NCBI GenBank assembly: GCA_021324365.1
Contig: JAJPJE010000007.1
Span: 1-64,000, forward strand
Origin: Terriglobia bacterium
GTDB lineage: Bacteria; Acidobacteriota; Terriglobia; Terriglobales; Acidobacteriaceae
Direction of reading: 5' to 3'
DNA: 64,000 nucleotides
The notes under the pieces were generated by a model. It was given only the letters and a program-made list of their open reading frames with translations, did no database searches and was not told where the DNA came from. The translations under genes were made by a program, and so were the position numbers. Shown here in pieces: positions 18,512 to 26,533 of this stretch (positions within the stretch are counted from its first letter, which is position 1; the number at the start of each line of letters is the position of its first letter).

Positions 18512-19942
18512 ATGCAGCCGGTACTCATTTTGTTAGCGGGCGTTGGCGTGGTTGCGGGACTGTTGATCGGCTATTTTCTCGGACGCGACCGTACTCGCGC
18601 CGAACATCAGTCGCGTATCCTGCAGGCGGAAAGCCGTGCCAGTTCAGCCGAAGCACAGGCTGCAGCTGTCGAAAATAATCATAGGCAACTGCAGTCGGAG
18701 ATGGCGGAAACCCGCAGGCGGCTGGAAGAGGCTCAGAATTCACGCATCGCTGCGGAGACAGAACTGAAGGCGGAGCGCCAGCGCCTCGCGGAAGAACGTC
18801 GTCTGCTCGAAGAAGCCGGCAGCAAATTCAAAGATTCGTTCGACGCGCTCGCCGCGCAAGCCCTGAAGACCAATAATGAATCCTTCCTTGAATTGGCAAA
18901 AACCACCTTGGGACGATTTCAATCCGAGGCACAGAAGGATCTGGAATCGCGTCAGAAAGCCGTGGAAACGCTGGTACAGCCAATTCAAGAATCGCTCAGC
19001 AAGGTTGACCAGCAGATCCAGCAACTGGAAAAGGCCCGCAGCGAAGCCTACGGCGGCCTCAGCGAGCAAGTGAAGTCGCTCATCACCACGCAAGAGAAGC
19101 TGCAAAGCGAGACGGGCAATCTCGTGAAGGCGTTGAGCGCGCCCAACGTGCGCGGCCGTTGGGGAGAAATTCAGTTGCGGCGCGTCGTCGAACTGGCCGG
19201 CATGGTCTCCTATTGCGATTTTCAGGAGCAGCCGACAGTCGCAACGGCGGACGGGAAGCTTCGTCCGGACCTTATTGTGCGGCTCCCCGGCGGAAAGAAC
19301 ATCGTCGTCGACTCAAAAGCTCCACTACAGGCGTATCTCGAATCGTTGGAGAGCACCGACGAGAGTCGCCGGCGCACTGCGCTCGTCGCACACGCGCGGC
19401 AACTGCGCGATCACATGAAGAGCCTGGCTTCCAAGGCTTACACGGAGCAGTTCCAGCCATCCCCGGAATTCGTGGTGATGTTTCTGCCGGGCGAAACTTT
19501 CTTCAGCGCGGCTCTGGAACAGGATTCCGGCCTGATCGAAGAAGGCGTGATGCAGGGCGTGATTCCCGCGTCTCCAACCACGCTGATCGCATTGCTGCGC
19601 GCAGTGGCTTATGGATGGAAGCAGGAGAAACTCGCCGCCAATGCGCAGGCCATCAGCGATCTCGGCCGTGAGCTCTACGATCGCATTCGAAGCGTTGCCT
19701 CCCATCTCGACTCTGTCGGACGTGGACTCGATCGCGCCGTGGATTCTTATAATCGCGCTGTGGGGTCGCTCGAAACTCGCGTGATGGTGTCTGCGCGCAA
19801 GCTGCGCGAACTCGGCGCGGCAACCGGAGACGAGATCGAAGATCCGGCACCAGTCGACAAGATCAGCCGCAACTTACAGTTGCCGGAACTGGTCGAGGAA
19901 GACGAGCCACTCTTCCGGCAAACGTCTGCCGGGAAGAACTAA
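18512..19942 (+). CDS. rmuC: DNA recombination protein RmuC
   Basis: RmuC is a membrane-anchored coiled-coil protein with a restriction-endonuclease-like fold; it limits DNA inversions at short inverted repeats. The 476-residue product has an N-terminal helix ([19 protein letters not shown]), a long coiled coil (about 30-200) and the core domain with [40 protein letters not shown] and [16 protein letters not shown] lies 7 nt upstream of the ATG. It is a single gene, convergent with pspA across a perfect hairpin. Confidence 0.93.
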   Translation: MQPVLILLAGVGVVAGLLIGYFLGRDRTRAEHQSRILQAESRASSAEAQAAAVENNHRQLQSEMAETRRRLEEAQNSRIAAETELKAERQRLAEERRLLEEAGSKFKDSFDALAAQALKTNNESFLELAKTTLGRFQSEAQKDLESRQKAVETLVQPIQESLSKVDQQIQQLEKARSEAYGGLSEQVKSLITTQEKLQSETGNLVKALSAPNVRGRWGEIQLRRVVELAGMVSYCDFQEQPTVATADGKLRPDLIVRLPGGKNIVVDSKAPLQAYLESLESTDESRRRTALVAHARQLRDHMKSLASKAYTEQFQPSPEFVVMFLPGETFFSAALEQDSGLIEEGVMQGVIPASPTTLIALLRAVAYGWKQEKLAANAQAISDLGRELYDRIRSVASHLDSVGRGLDRAVDSYNRAVGSLETRVMVSARKLRELGAATGDEIEDPAPVDKISRNLQLPELVEEDEPLFRQTSAGKN

Positions 19943-19972
19943 CGCTGTAACGACGCCGTCCTGGTGGCTGTC

Positions 19973-19995
19973 GATGTGGGCGTCTCGCCCACATC
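19973..19995. repeat. Perfect 10-bp-stem palindrome between rmuC and pspA
   Basis: GATGTGGGCG, loop TCT, CGCCCACATC. It lies between two convergent genes and may act as a terminator in both directions, although neither side has a T-run. It resembles a REP-like dispersed element. Confidence 0.6.
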
Positions 19996-20033
19996 CACGG
20001 CTTCGCATCAGTCGGCCGAAGGCTGGCGCTACA

Positions 20034-20711
20034 CTAAACCGTCGCCTTGCTCTTCCTCTCCTTCATCTCCGCCAGCAACTGGTTGATTTTATCTTCCTTC
20101 TCCAATGCCACGAGTTTATCGCTGAGCGAGTCGTCCCCGGCAATTTCACCCTTGGCCTGAGCCACGGCTTCCTCGTGGGACACTTTTCGCTTCATGCGAT
20201 CGAATGTGCCGGAGTTTGCGCTATTGCTGGCGGCGATCTGCGCATCGCGAGCCTTGCCCAGCACGCGTGAGCGCCGGTGCTGTGCGACGAGCAGATCGGC
20301 CTTTGCCTGAGCTTCGGACAGCTTTTGCTCCAGCTTCTGTAATGCAGATTTCAGATTCTCGACCTCGATCTTCTGATCCGCGACCTGCTGCTTGTAGTTG
20401 TCACTGAGTACCTTGTAGCTAAGAGAGCGGTCGATCGCCGCTTTGGCCAGATCATCCTGCTTCTTGTCGACTGCAAGTTCGGCGCGCCGCATCCAGTCAG
20501 CGTCCAGATCCTGTGTCTCCTTCAACTTCTTTTCCAGCAGATGTTGATCCGCCAAAGCAATCGCCACCTGAGTTTTCACCTGAATCAGCTGGTTTTGCAT
20601 ATCCAGGATTACCTGTTTGATCATCTTCTCCGGATCTTCGGCCTTATCCACCAGGTCGTTCAGATTCGCTCGAATCAGCGTCGATACTCTTTCCAGCAGT
20701 GCCATAAACAA
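20034..20711 (-). CDS. pspA: PspA/IM30 family membrane-stress protein
   Basis: The 225-residue protein begins MALLERVSTLIRANLNDLVD after a two-residue extension and contains KAEDPEKMIKQVILDMQNQL, the standard PspA/Vipp1 opening, followed by a continuous coiled coil. PspA forms ESCRT-III-like oligomers that bind and stabilise damaged inner membrane. It is the last gene of the XRE - NfeD - DUF1648 - flotillin - pspA series, 103 bp after the flotillin gene, and may also have its own promoter. Confidence 0.93.
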   Translation of the reverse strand: MFMALLERVSTLIRANLNDLVDKAEDPEKMIKQVILDMQNQLIQVKTQVAIALADQHLLEKKLKETQDLDADWMRRAELAVDKKQDDLAKAAIDRSLSYKVLSDNYKQQVADQKIEVENLKSALQKLEQKLSEAQAKADLLVAQHRRSRVLGKARDAQIAASNSANSGTFDRMKRKVSHEEAVAQAKGEIAGDDSLSDKLVALEKEDKINQLLAEMKERKSKATV

Positions 20712-20814
20712 CTCCTTCTGCTTCGAATTGCCTCCAGCCGAAGCCCCAGTTACGGATTAACCCGCTTTGCACACCGTTGCCGACTCTATCCCGCTAAGGC
20801 GAAGCCTTGTCAAC

Positions 20815-22278
20815 TTACCTCCCTGCACCTTTCGCCTTCGCGTCGCCACCTCCATCGCCATCAAGCGTTGGTTTCGGCGCTTTGTCGCCGATGTTGCGGA
20901 TACGGCCGAACAGCTCGGACATCTGCATGCCTGACAGTGTCTCGAACAGTGCAGGTACTTGCGCGGCCATCTTGGCGATGTCGCCGGTAATCTTGTTCAT
21001 CCCGGCGGCATCGCCATTGCCGGTGGAAACGATGGTGATCTTGTCGACGTTGTTGAGCGGGCTGGCCAGAGCTTTGACGACTTCAGGCAAACCGGTGATC
21101 AACTTGTCGACAACCGCAGCCTGGTTGTACTCCTGATAGGCTTCGGCCTTCACATTCATTGCCTTCGCTTCGGCTTCACCTTTCTTGAAGATGATGTCGG
21201 CCTCGGCCTCACCCTGTTGCTTGATCGCCGATGCCTTACCTTCGGCTTCAGCCATCAGGCGCGCCTTTTCAGCTTCGGCAAGCGTCTGAATGCGCTGGCG
21301 CTCGATTTCGGCCTGCTTCAGGACCGTCGCAATCAACTCCTTCTCGCGTCGCGCGATTTCCGCGTCCTGCACTTTTACCTGCTCCAGTTTCTCCACCTGC
21401 TGTACTTTTACCTGCTCGGCGACGACCTGTTGCTGCATGACGTTGGTCTGGATCTCATAGGCCTTGTCAGCCTGCGCCTGCTGGCGCTTGGTCAATTCCA
21501 GGAACTGCGCCTTCTTGATGTCGAGATCACGCTGCGCTTCGGCCTGCTTCGCGAGTGACGCTGTTTCCGCCGCTACGCGCTCCTGATCTGCCTGCGCTTT
21601 CGCGACCGCCGATTCCCGCTGCGCCAGAGCGCGCTTGATCGCCGTGTCGCGCTCGGCTTCAGCTGCAGCAACATCCGCATCACGCCTGATTCGCGCAATA
21701 TCCGGGCGTCCCATGTTGGTGATGTACTCGTTTTTGTCGCGCACCTCCTTGATTGTGAACGAAATCACCTCCAGGCCCATCTTGCTCATGTCGTCGGCGC
21801 AGGTGGAGCGCATACGATCGCTCACCATTTCCGGCTGCTTGACGATCTCTTCGACCGTCAACTGGCCGATGATGCCGCGCAAGTGGCCTTCCATCACAAG
21901 GCGGATCAGACCTTCGCGTTCCTGGTCGGTCTTCGTAAGGAACTGCTCGGCCGCAGTAACGATCGATTCGGGATCGGACTTCACCTTGATCTGCGCGACG
22001 GCTTCAACGGTCACAGCGACGCCTTGCTTGGTGTAGAGATCCTGTTGCGGCGCCACGTCGAATGACATCAGTTCCAGTGAAAGCAGGCGCGCACTTTCGA
22101 CCATGGGGAAGATGATCGTGCCGCTACCTTTCACGATTCTGGTTTTACGATAGCCATAGACGATCAGCGCCTCATGTGGTCCAGCTTTGCGATACAGTCT
22201 GGCGAACATCGCCATCAGGAAAAGAATGGCCAGTACAGCCAGAACGCCAATTACCACAAGATCAGTAGGGATACCCAT
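20815..22278 (-). CDS. Flotillin-like SPFH-domain protein
   Basis: The 487-residue protein has an N-terminal membrane helix (DLVVIGVLAVLAILFLMAMF), an SPFH/band 7 domain (about 30-200), then a long coiled coil with many AEA/EAE steps (LAEAEKARLMAEAEGKASAI) as in flotillins. Flotillins organise ordered membrane patches and are often encoded beside an NfeD protein, as here. The C-terminus ends in a Gly/Asp-rich tail. It is 36 bp from the DUF1648 gene and in the same operon. Confidence 0.92.
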   Translation of the reverse strand: MGIPTDLVVIGVLAVLAILFLMAMFARLYRKAGPHEALIVYGYRKTRIVKGSGTIIFPMVESARLLSLELMSFDVAPQQDLYTKQGVAVTVEAVAQIKVKSDPESIVTAAEQFLTKTDQEREGLIRLVMEGHLRGIIGQLTVEEIVKQPEMVSDRMRSTCADDMSKMGLEVISFTIKEVRDKNEYITNMGRPDIARIRRDADVAAAEAERDTAIKRALAQRESAVAKAQADQERVAAETASLAKQAEAQRDLDIKKAQFLELTKRQQAQADKAYEIQTNVMQQQVVAEQVKVQQVEKLEQVKVQDAEIARREKELIATVLKQAEIERQRIQTLAEAEKARLMAEAEGKASAIKQQGEAEADIIFKKGEAEAKAMNVKAEAYQEYNQAAVVDKLITGLPEVVKALASPLNNVDKITIVSTGNGDAAGMNKITGDIAKMAAQVPALFETLSGMQMSELFGRIRNIGDKAPKPTLDGDGGGDAKAKGAGR

Positions 22279-22314
22279 AACGCCTCCTCAGGCGAACGAA
22301 ATCTGGATTGCAAA

Positions 22315-23280
22315 TCAAGACGACTTCATCATTGCGTCTAAATCCCGGACCAGCCGTTCGGGCTGATCGTGCCCCAGATAAAAATCGCGTCCCGGCGTGC
22401 GAATCCTCACCGCCTCGTGCCCGTGCCATAGGAAGGCCTCCTTACCGCGTGCCCAGCGCCAGCCCCACCCAACAAATTCGGTCAGCGGATCACAAGGAAC
22501 GGCCCGATACTCCTGAATCCGAGCTTTAGGAATTGAGCACAAACGAATGCCGCCAGTGCGGACTTCAACGCCGGACGTGGTTACGCGGTAATGAAAGCCG
22601 TCAAATGCCTGAAATGTAATCCACACAAGCAGGACCAACACGCTGTAAAGAAGGATCTTTAGCCCTACTGGCCCTTCCGAGGAAAGCCTCCGTGCGGCAA
22701 GAGCGGTTATGGCAGTTGCAGCCGCAAGAAGCACTCCCGCGAGCGGCGCTCGCTGCGCCTCTTCTGCAAGCAATCGGCCCTGCGAAGGGTCCACGACGGG
22801 CCCCGTCAAGGTAGAACTTTCTTGCGCAAACGAAAGAGCACGAACCTGATCGCGTCCAGCTTTCACCACAGAAATCACGACTGCCGCGACCACTACGATC
22901 GGCGTGATTATCGCGACGCGCCCCGCAATCTGGAGCAACTCTGGCCGGTTCAGTGCATTGAACTCGAGCACGCCAAGAAATGCCAGGCACATTACTGCGG
23001 AGACGGCGTACTCCACCAGCATCAGTGCCCATCCAATGCTCTTCGGGCGTCTGGGAATAAAGCTCATGACCGTGAACAACGCCAACATCCCAACCGTCAT
23101 GCCAAGGAAGCCGAATGCGAAGCTGCCCTTATCGGACCAGCCATTCGGCACATTGTTGAGGCTGAAATGTACGGCAATCTTCTCCGGCAAAGCGTCCTGA
23201 AGCTGCCAGTAGCGAAGCAACATCAACGGCAGGACTAGCCATGGAAGCAAGCTCATGGTTCGCCAGTTCGTCCGCGTCAT
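22315..23280 (-). CDS. DUF1648 multi-pass membrane protein
   Basis: The 321-residue protein has a DUF1648-type opening (LQDALPEKIAVHFSLNNVPN, then GWSDKG), about six membrane helices, and after the last one a C-terminal PH-like cytoplasmic domain (FHYRVTTSGVEVRTGGIR through FYLGHDQPERLVRDL). DUF1648 occurs in SdpI-type immunity and membrane-response proteins; whether this one senses membrane attack is inference. The start overlaps the stop of the NfeD-like gene by 4 bp (ATGA). Confidence 0.8.
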   Translation of the reverse strand: MTRTNWRTMSLLPWLVLPLMLLRYWQLQDALPEKIAVHFSLNNVPNGWSDKGSFAFGFLGMTVGMLALFTVMSFIPRRPKSIGWALMLVEYAVSAVMCLAFLGVLEFNALNRPELLQIAGRVAIITPIVVVAAVVISVVKAGRDQVRALSFAQESSTLTGPVVDPSQGRLLAEEAQRAPLAGVLLAAATAITALAARRLSSEGPVGLKILLYSVLVLLVWITFQAFDGFHYRVTTSGVEVRTGGIRLCSIPKARIQEYRAVPCDPLTEFVGWGWRWARGKEAFLWHGHEAVRIRTPGRDFYLGHDQPERLVRDLDAMMKSS

Positions 23281-23930
23281 TGACTTTCTCCCTTCTCCTT
23301 CTCCGACGGTTCAACGGCCCCTGTCAGCTCATCCCAGCGTTGGACGTAGGCAATCCCTCGCTCGTAGCGGGTCACGACGACTTCGGTTCCCTTGGCAATC
23401 GCACCGACTGCATCGCTGCGCGCCCCCGCACATCGCCGCACGCCTGCCTGGGAGAACACAATCTCACCGGTACCCAACTCACGAATTGGAACGGACACCG
23501 TTCCCAGTACGCCTACCATTTCGTAATCCGCCGGGTCGAGATGGCTCTCATAGCGCATCAGCACCTTAGCCACGAAGACGAAGATGATCAACGCGCCGAT
23601 GGAACCAACCACGGCGGAGATCATGAGCACAAAGCCGATCCACAGGCTCGAATAGCGGGTCAGCAGATAGCCAGTCCCGCCAAACCACGCCAGGAAGGCA
23701 GCTACCGTTCCGAAATTGAATAGCGACAACTGCTCGCTCGCGCCACGGACCTGGCTAGCCGCGGGGTACACCTCCGTCGGCGTGCCGTGGGTCAAATCAA
23801 AATGAATGTGGGTGCCACCATGAAAATGCATATGCGGCAGATGCAGGTGAAAGCTCCCCAGCAGAAACGACACAAAACTCAAAGCAAATCCGATCACGAA
23901 ACATGTGAGATAGACGTCAGCCCAGATCAT
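23277..23930 (-). CDS. NfeD-like membrane protein with histidine-rich segment
   Basis: The start at 23930 has GGAGG 5 nt upstream and overlaps the XRE stop by 4 bp. The frame continues upstream but there it mirrors the XRE gene. The 217-residue product has a first membrane helix, a segment with eight histidines (FHLHLPHMHFHGGTHIHF and on), two more helices (about 90-135), and a C-terminal OB-fold-like domain (VGVLGTVSVPIRELGTGEI ... GTEVVVTRYERGIAYVQ) as in NfeD. NfeD proteins partner with flotillins. The His-rich stretch is unusual and could bind metal. Confidence 0.82.
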   Translation of the reverse strand: MIWADVYLTCFVIGFALSFVSFLLGSFHLHLPHMHFHGGTHIHFDLTHGTPTEVYPAASQVRGASEQLSLFNFGTVAAFLAWFGGTGYLLTRYSSLWIGFVLMISAVVGSIGALIIFVFVAKVLMRYESHLDPADYEMVGVLGTVSVPIRELGTGEIVFSQAGVRRCAGARSDAVGAIAKGTEVVVTRYERGIAYVQRWDELTGAVEPSEKEKGESQ

Positions 23931-24433
23931 CGTGACCTCCCATTGGACGGCGCCGGCTCCGGATTTTCTTCCGGCTTGAGCACCTGCAATAAACGCTCGG
24001 CGAGTTGGGGCGTGTCGAGGATGGCGCCGAGCAGAATAAGGCATTTTCGAGAATCATCGTGCCGCGATATTGCCAGCAGTGCGTGCCGGAGTTGCGGATC
24101 ACGCCGGAAACGCTCCGCGCCGCTTACCAGCCAGAGGTCTAATTTGTCTTCGGCTACGCGCAATGGCGACAGCAACTCGGTGTGGTACCCGTCTGGGTCA
24201 TCCACCAGATACCCCGGGTGCACATTGAAGAAGCGTGCGAGAAGCATGCGCGTGGAATTTGTCAGGTGGGGACGAGTGCCGCTCTCGATCTGCGACAGGT
24301 AGGACTGGCTGATGGTTTTGCCGAGGTCCTTTTTCAGTGCCCGCACAACTTCCTGCTGGGTCATGTCCCGATTGAGGCCACGGAGCGCGCCCTCGACCTC
24401 CCGCAGATAACGGATTTTTTCGCCGAGCTTCAT
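23927..24433 (-). CDS. XRE-family regulator of the flotillin/PspA operon
   Basis: The 168-residue protein has an N-terminal Cro/C1-type helix-turn-helix (MTQQEVVRALKKDLGKTISQ, then SYLSQIESGTRPHLTNSTR) and a helical C-terminal domain of unknown type, perhaps for effector sensing or dimerisation. It is the first gene of the operon and overlaps the next gene (ATGA). A 7-3-7 palindrome lies within its promoter, so autoregulation is likely. There is no clear Shine-Dalgarno and the predicted leader is very short. Confidence 0.87.
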   Translation of the reverse strand: MKLGEKIRYLREVEGALRGLNRDMTQQEVVRALKKDLGKTISQSYLSQIESGTRPHLTNSTRMLLARFFNVHPGYLVDDPDGYHTELLSPLRVAEDKLDLWLVSGAERFRRDPQLRHALLAISRHDDSRKCLILLGAILDTPQLAERLLQVLKPEENPEPAPSNGRSR

Positions 24434-24449
24434 ATTACGAATTGCAATT

Positions 24450-24476
24450 GTTATATCGCAATATGCGATAGGTCAA
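24450..24476 (-). promoter_or_regulatory. Promoter with embedded palindromic operator, XRE operon
   Basis: On the minus strand TTGACC (24476-24471) and TATAAC (24455-24450) are separated by 15 bp. The spacer and the edge of the -10 box are occupied by the perfect inverted repeat TATCGCA-ATA-TGCGATA (24454-24470, written on the plus strand). A dimeric regulator bound there would block RNA polymerase. The XRE ATG is only 17 bp downstream of the -10 box. The 15-bp spacing is shorter than the optimum. Confidence 0.65.
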
Positions 24477-24618
24477 GTAAAAAAATCGTACTGAACCAGT
24501 GGCGCGGGGATCGCGCAGACAAGTCGGTTATTGTCAGTAGGTTACACGAGATAAACTGCGGTAGATTTCTGAACGGTGGTTCTGGGGAAGCTGAAAAAAG
24601 ACCTGATGGATCGAAATG

Positions 24619-24642
24619 AAAAGCCTCCGCTCTCACGGAGGC
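24619..24642 (-). terminator. Terminator of the repeat-protein gene
   Basis: On the minus strand GCCTCCG, a 6-nt loop and CGGAGGC are followed by TTTT, 42 bp after the stop of the gene at 24685-25290. Confidence 0.85.
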
Positions 24643-24684
24643 CCTCAAGGACTGCTTCCAAGTTCGGACTTTACTCGACTTTGC

Positions 24685-25290
24685 CTACTGCACTCGACCG
24701 TTGTGCTTCTTGTTGTAGATCGCTTTCGATGTCCGGTTTTCCTGCTGATTCACCTGCTTGCGTTCTGCCGACGTGAGTTTTCCACCATTGGCCGCTCTTT
24801 CATTGTGGATTTCACGGTTCAGGTGCGTTTGCTGGTTTTCGAGATGCGCGGCTTCTCCGGCCGTCAACTGCCCGCTCTTGATTCCCTGCCCAATGCGCTC
24901 CTGTTGATTCCGCTGCCGTGCCCCAACTTCCCCGGCATAATGCTGAGCGGCCGCATTGTGCTTGTCCTGGTAGATCTCCTTCGACAGATGATTCTGCTGC
25001 TGGTTCAGGACTTTCCGGTCCGCGTTGGTGAGCTTGCCATTATCGAGAGCGCGCATCTGATGCTCTTCCTGGTTCAACCCCTTCTGCTGCCGCTCCAGCG
25101 AACGTGTTTCCCCAGCAGTTAATGACCCGTTCTCCACTCCGTTGCCAATCCGATCCTGCTGGTTTTCCTTGCGCTGATTGATTGTTGGCGGATTCGACGT
25201 TGTCGTACCGTTGCTCTGTGCGAAACCTGCTGGCACGCAGATCGCAAACCCACCCAGTATCAACAGGGCCATCTTTGTACTGATCTTCAT
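24685..25290 (-). CDS. Secreted Gln/Asn-rich duplicated repeat protein
   Basis: The 201-residue protein has a signal peptide (MKISTKMALLILGGFAICVP, cleaved after about AGFA). The mature part is two copies of a unit of about 70 residues, each starting NQQ[DE]RIGxG and ending KxIYxxKHN. Each unit holds two half-repeats of the form G-x-LT-x-x-E/D-x-x-x-L/V-x-x-QQ. It is very rich in Gln, Asn and His and should be helical. I do not recognise a characterised family. It stands alone with its own terminator. Confidence 0.8.
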   Translation of the reverse strand: MKISTKMALLILGGFAICVPAGFAQSNGTTTSNPPTINQRKENQQDRIGNGVENGSLTAGETRSLERQQKGLNQEEHQMRALDNGKLTNADRKVLNQQQNHLSKEIYQDKHNAAAQHYAGEVGARQRNQQERIGQGIKSGQLTAGEAAHLENQQTHLNREIHNERAANGGKLTSAERKQVNQQENRTSKAIYNKKHNGRVQ

Positions 25291-25474
25291 ATTTCTTCCC
25301 TCCAGTGCACCCTCGCCCCTGATGAGCGATGTTTAGTGTCACGCATGGAAACACAAGCCCAAATTGTGAGTTGCGGAATTGTTTGTTGTGGGGAATGGCG
25401 AGACTTTGAATACGGGGATGGGTTGAATGCCGGATGCGGCCTCTCACTTTTTACGAGGGTGGAAGCCCTCCCCT

Positions 25475-26344
25475 TCAAAGACCAGCTTCGATGCGGGCGC
25501 GTGGATCGAGATAATCTCGCAACGCGTCTCCGAGAAAGTTAAAAGACAGAACGGCGAACATGACCGCCAAGGCTGGGAAAATCACCAAGTGAGGCGAGTC
25601 GAAGAGATGCGAGCGGCCGTCGTTGAGCATGGTCCCCCAACTCGCCGTAGGCGGAGGAACGCCCAACCCGAGGAAACTCATTGTAGCTTCCGCCAGAATG
25701 GCGCCCGCCATTCCGATCGCCCCCTGCACAATCACAGGCTGAATCATATTGGGGAGAATATGCCGGACCAAGATGCGAAGATCTGAAGCACCAAGGGCGC
25801 GTGCAGCTTCGACGAACTCACGCTCTCGCACGGCAAGCACTTGCGCACGCACCAGTCGCGCATAACCAACCCAGCCACCAATTACGAGCGCGAGAATCAG
25901 GTTGAAAATTCCAGGGCCGACGAAGGCCACGAACGCAATCGCCAGCAGGAAGCCAGGGAATGAGAGAAAAGCGTTCATCAAGATGACATTCACAAAACGG
26001 TCGACGCGGCCGCCGTAGTATCCCGCGAGCGATCCTATAAGCAGACCGATGAGCAGAGATCCGGTTACGACGCTTGCTCCAACAAGCATGGAGATGCGCG
26101 CACCGAAGATAATGCGCGAGAGGATGTCGCGTCCCAGTTCGTCGGTTCCGAACCAGTGATGCGTTGATGGCGGAGCGAGGCGATGGGGAAGGTCGATGAA
26201 AGCCGGATCGTATGGCGCGATCCAGGGAGCCAATAGCGCGAAGGCGACGAAAATGGCAATGAAGACGATGCCAACGCTCGCCAGCGGATTGAAACGTGCC
26301 GCTCGCGATAGGCTTCGCCACGTCGAGGGAGCTTCGACAATCAT
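25475..26344 (-). CDS. Peptide/nickel-type ABC transporter permease (DppC-like)
   Basis: This inner-membrane permease belongs to the oligopeptide/nickel ABC importer class. Seen: an N-terminal helix, APPSTHHWFGTDELGRDILSRI (a hallmark of the DppC/OppC half), the EAA-loop EAARALGASDLRILVRHILPN, and about six helices. The start is not certain; I choose the ATG at 26344 (289 aa), which gives a normal N-terminus. No binding protein, ATPase or DppB partner is adjacent; a DppB-like gene lies 31 kb away at 57085. Confidence 0.88.
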   Translation of the reverse strand: MIVEAPSTWRSLSRAARFNPLASVGIVFIAIFVAFALLAPWIAPYDPAFIDLPHRLAPPSTHHWFGTDELGRDILSRIIFGARISMLVGASVVTGSLLIGLLIGSLAGYYGGRVDRFVNVILMNAFLSFPGFLLAIAFVAFVGPGIFNLILALVIGGWVGYARLVRAQVLAVREREFVEAARALGASDLRILVRHILPNMIQPVIVQGAIGMAGAILAEATMSFLGLGVPPPTASWGTMLNDGRSHLFDSPHLVIFPALAVMFAVLSFNFLGDALRDYLDPRARIEAGL

Positions 26345-26458
26345 TGGATTGGAGGTCGCGGGGGCAGCCACGAGGAGAATGATACCAGCGATCGTTTTCA
26401 CGGAATCGCAAGAAGGCAAATCTAGATGAATGAGCCGCAAGCGGGCGAAAGAAGATAG

Positions 26459-26478
26459 CCCACCGCGTAAACGGTGGG
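26459..26478. repeat. REP-like palindrome
   Basis: CCCACCG, loop CGTAAA, CGGTGGG. It is flanked by TAG and TTA, and the core GCGTAA also occurs in the palindrome at 56966. It lies between two minus-strand genes and could help end ybiT transcription. Confidence 0.5.
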
Positions 26479-26533
26479 TTATGTTAATAAAGAATCACAA
26501 GTCTCCGGAACGGACGATACGGCAACCGTCCGC

